From positions 558,001 to 622,000 of the forward strand of contig LWTK01000036.1 of assembly GCA_003326205.1 (NCBI GenBank): DNA of 64,000 bases, written 5' to 3'. Made by a program: the position numbers and the translations under genes. Under the pieces are notes generated by a model, which saw nothing but the letters and a program-made list of their open reading frames with translations, made no database searches and had not been told where the DNA came from. Origin of the DNA: Nostoc sp. ATCC 43529 (GTDB lineage Bacteria > Cyanobacteriota > Cyanobacteriia > Cyanobacteriales > Nostocaceae). Below, piece by piece: positions 16,007-23,100 of the stretch (positions are counted from its first letter, which is position 1; every line of letters starts with the position of its first letter).

Positions 16007-17371
16007 TCATGAAGCTTGAGTCTTTTGAGCAGGAACAATATCTTCTGTCGCTAGTTTCAAGGTTCTAGGGATCTGAATTCCCTGCACTACAACCCTAGTC
16101 ACCATGAACAAAGACATCGCTAACCACAACAGATGGACACTCTGTAACTTCCAAGCCAGGGCTGCTGTGGGAATAAACCCTAACCCAGTTGCAATAAAAG
16201 CCGCATTCCGGAGTATTAATGCTTCTGCCAAACCAAAGAAATAACCCTCAATTGAGACGACGAAGGCATATAGCGCCAGTACACTCATTAGCCAGGGAAT
16301 ATAGCGATCGATCTGGGTGGTTATTTCCGTATGATTTGTGAGTAGCCCAAATACCGTCTGAGGAAACAGGATGCAGGCAAGGGACATGGTAACTGCAAAC
16401 ATCAGAGTCACGCCTACAGAAACGCCAAGCAGTGGTACCATCTGCTTCTGCTCGTTTGTGCCATGAAAGTTGCCTGTCAAGGTTTCTGTTGCATAAGACA
16501 AGCCATTGAGTATTTGAATTCCTAGCGTCATGAACTCAAGCAGCAAGACATTTTCCGCAAAGGCGATTCTTCCCATCCCAGCAAACAGATTGGTAAAAGC
16601 CCAAAAAGTAAACCCAACCGCCAGTGTCCGCACAAAAAGCTCCCGACTCAGGGCAAAAGTCTCATTCCAAGCAGATTTGTCCCAAAGCTGAGGCGCGACG
16701 GCACGGATCTCTTGCCACTGGATTTCACTCTTGGCCCAAATTAGTCCAAGCGCCATCATCAGAAATTGGCTCAAAGCTTGTGCCAAGCCTGCTCCCATGC
16801 TGTCCCAACCTGCTCGCAGAATCATCTGGTAACTTAAGACGATGTTAAGAACGTTACCAAAAGCCGACAAAGCCAACACTTTCCCACTCTGTTCGCGCCC
16901 CATCAACCAGCCGAACAGCACCATATTCACCAGAACCGCAGGTACACCCCAAATCCGCATGTTGAAGTAGTCTACTCCAGCCGCTTTCACCTCTGGAGCA
17001 TTGTTCAAGACAATAAACCCCAACTCTCGCAGTGGGTATTGTAGGAGCAAAACAGCAAATCCCAAGCTGAGGGCAATTAAAACATTCCGTAAGCCTAGCA
17101 GTAGTACTTCCTCGCGATCGCTCCTTCCGGTCGCCTGGGCAGTTGTGCCAGTCACAGAGAGACGCAAAAAATTGAATGTTCGATAGAAGTAATTAAACAC
17201 AACTGTCCCCAGTGCAACGCCAGCTAAATGACGAATGTCTTGCAAGTGTCCTAAAAAGGAAACACTAACCATTCCAGACAACGGCACCATTAAATTGGAG
17301 AGCATATTGGCGATCGCTAATCTGAAATAGCGATGAATCCATCGGTCTTGCAAGTCATTATTTCCTAACAT
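16007..17371 (-). CDS. MATE family efflux transporter (DinF-like)
   Basis: 454 residues with about 12 hydrophobic segments in two six-helix halves (1-225 and 230-440), the MATE plan. The opening IHRYFRLAIANMLSNLMVPLSG and the VSFLGHL motif are typical of the DinF branch, as is the short GREQSGKVLALSAFGNVLNI stretch in TM5-6. MATE proteins export cationic or organic metabolites with H+ or Na+ exchange. The substrate is unknown. It is monocistronic except for the possible micro-ORF downstream. Confidence 0.88.
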   Translation of the reverse strand: MLGNNDLQDRWIHRYFRLAIANMLSNLMVPLSGMVSVSFLGHLQDIRHLAGVALGTVVFNYFYRTFNFLRLSVTGTTAQATGRSDREEVLLLGLRNVLIALSLGFAVLLLQYPLRELGFIVLNNAPEVKAAGVDYFNMRIWGVPAVLVNMVLFGWLMGREQSGKVLALSAFGNVLNIVLSYQMILRAGWDSMGAGLAQALSQFLMMALGLIWAKSEIQWQEIRAVAPQLWDKSAWNETFALSRELFVRTLAVGFTFWAFTNLFAGMGRIAFAENVLLLEFMTLGIQILNGLSYATETLTGNFHGTNEQKQMVPLLGVSVGVTLMFAVTMSLACILFPQTVFGLLTNHTEITTQIDRYIPWLMSVLALYAFVVSIEGYFFGLAEALILRNAAFIATGLGFIPTAALAWKLQSVHLLWLAMSLFMVTRVVVQGIQIPRTLKLATEDIVPAQKTQAS

Positions 17372-17562
17372 TTGAAATTAGTTAGCTGATGCGATTGGAT
17401 ATTTAGCTAATTCGTAATTTGTTATTTTCGGAGAAACACCACACCAAATTGTAAAATTGGTGATTTTCAATTAGTTGTAAATAAATATCCTACTACTTTC
17501 ATCACGAATTACGTTTGCGACGTAGGAACTTGATTACAAATTACGAATTATTTTAACCCCTG

Positions 17563-17991
17563 TCAAACCCGTTCTTCTATTTGCGTATAATCATAATACC
17601 CAAAAATTGCTTCTGGATGACGATAATGTTTAAACTCTATCAAGTTATAGAAAGGATCTTCTAAAAAAAATGTGTCATGCTCTATAAAAGAATCAGCAAA
17701 ACGGAGTTCAGGTTTTTGTCTAAAAGTGAGGTTTTGTTGCTCTGCTCTTGAAAGTACTTCTTCCCAATCACTTTTTAAGCTAAAGACAATTCCGCAATGC
17801 CTGGGGTATATAGGTTGAGGTACAAGAGTTTCTTTTGTCAAGAAAGCAACAAATTGATGCCCGTGGAGATTAAGAATTAAAAGTTGACGGTTTTCTCGAC
17901 CAGGAATACAACCCAAACCATCAACATAGTACGTTTTTGCCAGAGCAAGGTCTGTCACAGGAAAGGTAAGATGAAATAAAGTTTTGTTCAT
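17563..17991 (-). CDS. VOC family (glyoxalase/dioxygenase fold) protein
   Basis: 142 residues. It has two beta-alpha-beta-beta-beta modules: LFHLTFPVTDLALAKTYY at 5-22 and a second half ending FFLEDPFYNLIEFKHY. His8 and the final Glu (in LIEFKHY) fit two metal ligands of VOC enzymes, with His65 in RHCGIVFS a third. Family members include glyoxalases, fosfomycin-resistance proteins and ring-cleaving dioxygenases; the reaction here is unknown. It lies downstream of the dehydrogenase gene on the same strand with a 160-bp gap. Confidence 0.9.
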   Translation of the reverse strand: MNKTLFHLTFPVTDLALAKTYYVDGLGCIPGRENRQLLILNLHGHQFVAFLTKETLVPQPIYPRHCGIVFSLKSDWEEVLSRAEQQNLTFRQKPELRFADSFIEHDTFFLEDPFYNLIEFKHYRHPEAIFGYYDYTQIEERV

Positions 17992-18151
17992 TGCTAAAGA
18001 CTACTTTCAAAAATTCAAGGTAATTAATCGCTTGTTTTAAAATCCTAATAGTAAGCTGGAGTAGCCAACAATATTAGAGGGTGAAATGCACCAATGATAT
18101 TAATACCACAGGTAATAACTCAGCTATAAAAGTAACTATTTTCTGATTATC

Positions 18152-19300
18152 TTATACAGAGTGCATATTAATTAGTATTTTTCCATCTTTTCTGGAACGC
18201 GAAGACTCGAAAGCATTTAAGATGTCTTTAAAAGGTAAAGATGAAGTTACTAGTTTTTCAACTCCACAAAGTTTTCCTTTGTGAATCATGGTGATTACGT
18301 TATTAAATATGCCATACCCAGAATGTCCGCGAGAACCTACTATTGTATGTGCCCCACTTACAAGACTATTCAAATCTATAAATGCTTCTGACTCTGCCCT
18401 ACCTAAATAAATAATTTTTCCTCTTTTGGCAATATTTCTTTCCATCATTGGGATAGTATATTTAGCTGCTCCTGCGGCTTCAACTTGGATATCGGCTCCC
18501 CAACCTCCTGTAATTTCTTGAACCATCTCCGAAAAATCATTTGTGGAGGCTATATTGTAAGCGTAATCAGCTCCCATTGATTTAGCAAGATTGAGTCTTT
18601 CTTCAATAGAATCAACTGCTATTACTACTGCTGCCCCTGCTGCTTTAAGTAACATTACAGCACCTAGTCCAATTGCTCCTACACCATAGACTATGGCAAA
18701 TGCACCAGGTAAGAAACCGTTTCCCGATATAAAAATACCGTTATAAGCACAACCGATAGGTTCTATTAAAGTACCTATTTTACAAACCTCTTCAAAGGAA
18801 TATCTTTCCTGTAAGTGATTAAGTTTCCAACAATATTTGGCTTTGAGAGTTATATATTCGGCAAAGCCACCATCTACTGTTAATCCCAACAGTTCTACAT
18901 TTTCACACTGATTCGGCATTCCTGTGCGGCAAGGTGTACAGTGCCCACACCATAAAATGCTTTCTGTAGTTATAATATCACCCTGGCAAAATCCTTTAAC
19001 TTCTTTACCAACTTCGACGATTTCACCTGAAAGCTCATGTCCTAAAACAACGGGTAACTTGGTAGGGCCAGAAAATAGAATATACCCTTCTTTATCTGTC
19101 TCATAAACGTGAATATCTGAGCCACAGACACCGCAATATTTAACCCTTACTAGAAGTTCATCATGTCTAAGAATAGGGAAGCTTTTATCAACAATTTTAA
19201 ATTGTGGATCTTTCCAAGCAAGGCTCCCTACAACACCTAAGTTTTTGTTAAGGTTTTGTTTCTTAGGTGTCCATGTAGCTTCAGCCAGTAATGCTTTCAT
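18152..19300 (-). CDS. Zinc-dependent medium-chain alcohol/polyol dehydrogenase
   Basis: 382 residues. Catalytic zinc ligands are visible in YCGVCGSDIH and GHELSGEIVEVG. The structural zinc loop is CGHCTPCRTGMPNQC. The NAD(P) fold VYGVGAIGLGAVMLLKAAG (about 204-222) is followed by an acidic VDSIEER, suggesting NAD. A long N-terminal extension (about 30 residues) and the IEPIGCAYNG motif resemble polyol/inositol-type dehydrogenases such as scyllo-inosose 3-dehydrogenase. The substrate is inferred only. It is preceded on the same strand by a double-glycine leader peptide gene, a possible natural-product context. Confidence 0.9.
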   Translation of the reverse strand: MKALLAEATWTPKKQNLNKNLGVVGSLAWKDPQFKIVDKSFPILRHDELLVRVKYCGVCGSDIHVYETDKEGYILFSGPTKLPVVLGHELSGEIVEVGKEVKGFCQGDIITTESILWCGHCTPCRTGMPNQCENVELLGLTVDGGFAEYITLKAKYCWKLNHLQERYSFEEVCKIGTLIEPIGCAYNGIFISGNGFLPGAFAIVYGVGAIGLGAVMLLKAAGAAVVIAVDSIEERLNLAKSMGADYAYNIASTNDFSEMVQEITGGWGADIQVEAAGAAKYTIPMMERNIAKRGKIIYLGRAESEAFIDLNSLVSGAHTIVGSRGHSGYGIFNNVITMIHKGKLCGVEKLVTSSLPFKDILNAFESSRSRKDGKILINMHSV

Positions 19301-19340
19301 TAAATAATTTCCAATTACTTGTAATCAATGATTTTTCACT

Positions 19341-19431
19341 AGGACTTACGCAAAAACTCTCTGAAACTCTTATTTCTTTGTGTCCTTTGCGTCCTTTGCG
19401 GTTTATTTTTTCATGATTTTGCGTAAGTCCT
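19341..19431. repeat. Inverted-repeat element with AGGACTTACGCAAAA ends
   Basis: Perfect 15-bp terminal inverted repeats (19341-19355 and 19417-19431) bound a 91-bp unit containing a TCCTTTGCG direct repeat. AGGACTTACGCAA-type palindromes are widely dispersed in Nostoc genomes and behave like miniature inverted-repeat elements. It lies between the dehydrogenase and leader-peptide genes. Confidence 0.8.
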
Positions 19432-19594
19432 GTTCACAGAGTGATTTCTAACCCCCCGCGATGCTTGCAAGCGGATTGCGGGTATTGCAAGGATTCGTGA
19501 AAAATTCCACCATTTTTTGTGAAATGGCTGCTACAACTACTTTTGAACAGTTTTTTGAGCTGTGTCCGGCTCTGAGCGAGAGAATATTCTTTGC

Positions 19595-19747
19595 CTAAAA
19601 CGGAAGCGCCCCTCCGACTACTGCCGACACTTGAGAGTCATCAAGTTCCTCGATTTCTGGAGCTTGCAGATTTTCGATGTCGGATGGTTTTAATTTAATT
19701 TTGCTGCTACTTAACTTAAAAACATAAAAATGCACTATTAACTGCAT
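19595..19747 (-). CDS. Double-glycine leader peptide (putative RiPP/bacteriocin-like precursor)
   Basis: A 50-residue peptide from ATG 19747; an upstream TTG at 19780 would add 11 residues. Its second half has the leader pattern of GG-type precursors: LKPSDIENLQAPEIEELDDS and then VVGG, with only four residues (ALPF) after GG. The PEIEEL/DDSQVSAVVGG sequence resembles leaders cut by C39 peptidases of ABC exporters. The very short core may mean a truncated precursor or a leader-only protein. The N-terminal VHFYVFKLS is unusually hydrophobic. No modification or export gene is adjacent except possibly the dehydrogenase. Confidence 0.55.
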   Translation of the reverse strand: MQLIVHFYVFKLSSSKIKLKPSDIENLQAPEIEELDDSQVSAVVGGALPF

Positions 19748-19947
19748 TATGAATGTATCAATATCCAGTACGATAATCAATGAAAATCCCGAAACATCCT
19801 ACTTTTCTTACTTAAATGACTTTTTTACATATAGTACATTAATACATTAAGAAATATATATTTAGTCTCGGTTACAGAAAATTTTCATTCAAATGAAACT
19901 CATTACAATACTTTTTTGTCTCACATTCTAGCTGTTAAACCTCTAAC

Positions 19948-19966
19948 AATAATGATAATCAAATAT
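19948..19966. promoter_or_regulatory. Possible Fur-type box
   Basis: ATAATGATAATCA matches 13 consecutive positions of the classical Fur box (GATAATGATAATCATTATC). The right half-site matches poorly. It lies about 200 bases upstream of the minus-strand leader-peptide gene. AATGATAATC (19951-19960) is also repeated inverted at 20010-20019 around the terminator hairpin, so it may be a structural arm and not an operator. Confidence 0.35.
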
Positions 19967-19971
19967 TGGGG

Positions 19972-20002
19972 AAGGGGGCGAGCGACGATCGCCCCCTTTT
20001 TT
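19972..20002 (+). terminator. Strong plus-strand terminator without an obvious gene
   Basis: AAGGGGGCGA (19972-19981) pairs perfectly with TCGCCCCCTT (19989-19998), followed by more Ts, giving a run of six. No plus-strand gene precedes it for several kilobases, so it suggests an unannotated plus-strand RNA starting in 19800-19970. It may also stop transcription running the other way from hmpE. Confidence 0.65.
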
Positions 20003-20130
20003 CGCACACGATTATCATTTTCATTAATTTATTTTGAGTATTTTAACTCGTTGACAAAATGTGATTTATCTTAACTTCTGACCGATGGTGTAGAGTTTTG
20101 CCTGCGTAAAATCCGAGTCTTTTGGTTGGT

Positions 20131-23100
20131 TTAGCTAACCAATTTCTCTCCTTTAAGCATTCGTGATGCAGCTTCTAGTAGCGCTTCTTCAAGATAAGGC
20201 TTGGTAAAGTAGCCACTTGCGCCTAGTTGAACTGCCATTTGTCTGTGCTTGTCTGCACCTCTTGAGGTGAGCATCGCAATGGGTAGGTGGTTGAGGTTAG
20301 AGTCTTTCTGAATGCGAGATAGTAACTCCAGACCATCGCAACGGGGCATTTCAATGTCGCAAAATACGATGTCGCAAGGCAAACCGGAGCGGAGTTTATC
20401 CCAAGCTTCCTGACCGTCACGCGCTTGTTCTACGCGATAACCTGCTTTGTTGAAGGTCAAAGATAGCAATTCTCGGACTGTGATTGAGTCATCAACAATC
20501 AGCACCGTTGGATCGATCTTCGCAGCAGGAATGTCTGTAGGAGTAGATTTCTGTTGCCAAGAACTACCACTAATTTGTGTAGAAATTCGTCCTTGGAAGA
20601 TGTCGATGATTTCTAGCACGTCAGCGATGGGCATAATGCGACCATCGCCCAGAACTGTAGCACCAGCTACACCAATAGGTTTAGGTGCTGGCCCTTCAAA
20701 TTGCTTAATTACAATTTCTTGTTCGCTCAACACCAAATCAATTTGTAGGGCAATGAGCGTATTTCCCGATCGCACCACAACCACAGAAACCATATCATCA
20801 TCTCGGTTACCGCCATACACGTTACCGCGACTAATTTGGCGATTGAAGGTTAAAAGTTCCTTCAAAGGTCGGAATGGCAGCAGGGTATCGCGCCAAGAAA
20901 TAAACGATTGTCCGTTGGTGTTATGCTGAATATTTTTAACTGGGATATCGAGGGTATCTTCTACACCGTCCATCGGGAAGGCAATTCTGGCTCTATCGGA
21001 GACACAACACAGAGCTTTACAAATACTCAGAGTCAGTGGCAAACGAATTGTGAAAGTGGTTCCCTTGCCAATTGCAGAATCGGTGTTCACTGTGCCGCGA
21101 ATTTCGCTAATCGCCGAACGCACCACATCCATACCCACACCGCGACCAGAAATTTCGTCTGCCTGGTCTTTGATGCTAAAACCAGATTGGAATAATAGGT
21201 CGTAAACTTCCAGGCGAGACATGGTTTTTGCTTGAGCTTCCGTAATCATGCCAATTTTGACTGCCTTAGCTTTAACCCGCGCCGGATCGATACCTGCGCC
21301 GTCATCGCCAACAGAAATTACAGTTTGGTTACCTTGGTGGAAAGCACGGATAGTAATGATACCTACAGGTGGCTTACCAGCAGCTTGTCTTTGTTCTGGT
21401 GTTTCGATACCGTGAGCGATCGCATTATTGAGCATGTGCGTTAACGGATCGCTGAGATGATCTAAAATCATCTTGTCAATTAAGGTATCGCCACCTTCAA
21501 TTACCAATTCCACTTGTTTGCCACACTTGATGGCGTTGTCGCGCACACCCCGCCGCCAGCGATCGATTGTTTGGGCAAAAGGCACCATTCGCGCTCTTGT
21601 CAGTCCCTCTTGTAGCTGGGTGGTTACCTGGCGGAATTGCCGTGCGACTCGTTCGGTTTCTTCGGTGACAAAATCAATGTCGCTAGCAGACTCACGCACT
21701 CGGACAATGCGCTCAATCATCTGCTGGGAGAGTGTGTGGAAGGGAGTAAAGCGATCCATTTCTAGCTCGCTAAAACCTCTGTCGGAATTAGAGTCTTGGG
21801 AATTGACACCAGATTCTTTGGCTTTGCGTCCGGCTAACAGAGAAGCTTCTAAAAGCGATCGCTCGTACAACTCTTGCATCCTCGCTCCCACATCCGAGAG
21901 TTGTTGTACCTGAATCAGCAAGTTATCAAGTGATTGCCGCAACCGTTCGTGATCCTGCTCTAAGGTATTGCGATTTACCACCAACTCCCCAACTAAATTA
22001 CTCATATCGTCCAGTTGCTTAACTGGAACTTTCATGGTTTCTTCAAATCTCGCAGTACGACGAGTAGAGGGACGTGGAGTTTTATTTGTGTTCGGTTTTG
22101 CCAGTGCTGAGTGTGATATTGTTTGATCTGCTTCTGCCAGCAACTTCTCCAAATCGCTAAATTCATCTACGCGTGCTGCTGGAGTAGGAGTTTTTGCAGA
22201 GACTGGTTGAGTTAACGGTTGGCGTTGGCTTAGCCCATCGTAGACATTGCTAGATGCAGCCGCCTCATTCTTATCTGTACCCAACAATTCTTCCAGGGCA
22301 GCAAAATCTACTTCTGGCATCTCCTTAGCTTTGGGAACAGGTGCTAATTCCTCTCCTAATAATGCTTCCAAGTTTGCAAATTCATCTTCTGGAGCAACTT
22401 CTTCAACAGTTTCTGTTTCTGTCAATTCTTCAGTCAGGGCAATAGCATTTTCAGAGGTCTCACCTAAATTCAATAAATTTGCTTCTAGGTTTTCATCTGT
22501 TTCTTGGCTTTCGGAAATAATCGTTTGTGTTAATTCATTGACAGTTGATGAATCAATTGTTCCTGCTTTTACTTCTAACTCGGCTTCTAATAAAGGAGCT
22601 TCTGTAAACAATAAATTATTTGTAAAACTCAGTTCTGCACTTTCTAAATCTGTGTTTGCCGCAAAGTCAAAAGCAGTTTCTAAATTATTATTTTCAGTAT
22701 CTAAAACTTCTAAATTTGTCTCCAAGAAAGTTGAAGTTTCTAGAGCCGATAGTTCGCCCACCAAATCATCTGGCATCTCCATCTGAATATAGGTGGAATC
22801 GTTAATGGCTACATCTTCAAACAACATTTGTGGATTTTCATCAAAGGAACCGAACAAATCATCTGACTGTGCTTGGGATAATTCTGAAGTTTCTAGAGCC
22901 GATAGTTCGCCCACCAAATCATCTGGCATCTCCATCTGAATATAGGTGGAATCGTTAATGGCTACATCTTCAAACAACAGTTGTGGATTTTCATCAAAGG
23001 AACCGAACAAATCATCTGACTGTGCTTGGGATAATTCTGAAGTTTCTAGAGCCGATAGTTCGCCCACAAAATCATCTGGAATCTCCATCTGAATATAGGT

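Noticed and set aside
22247..22786. 179-codon plus-strand frame opposite hmpE, and similar long frames at 24482-25042
   Set aside because: They mirror the acidic low-complexity linker and repeats on the minus strand; the serine-rich translations have no start signal or domain.
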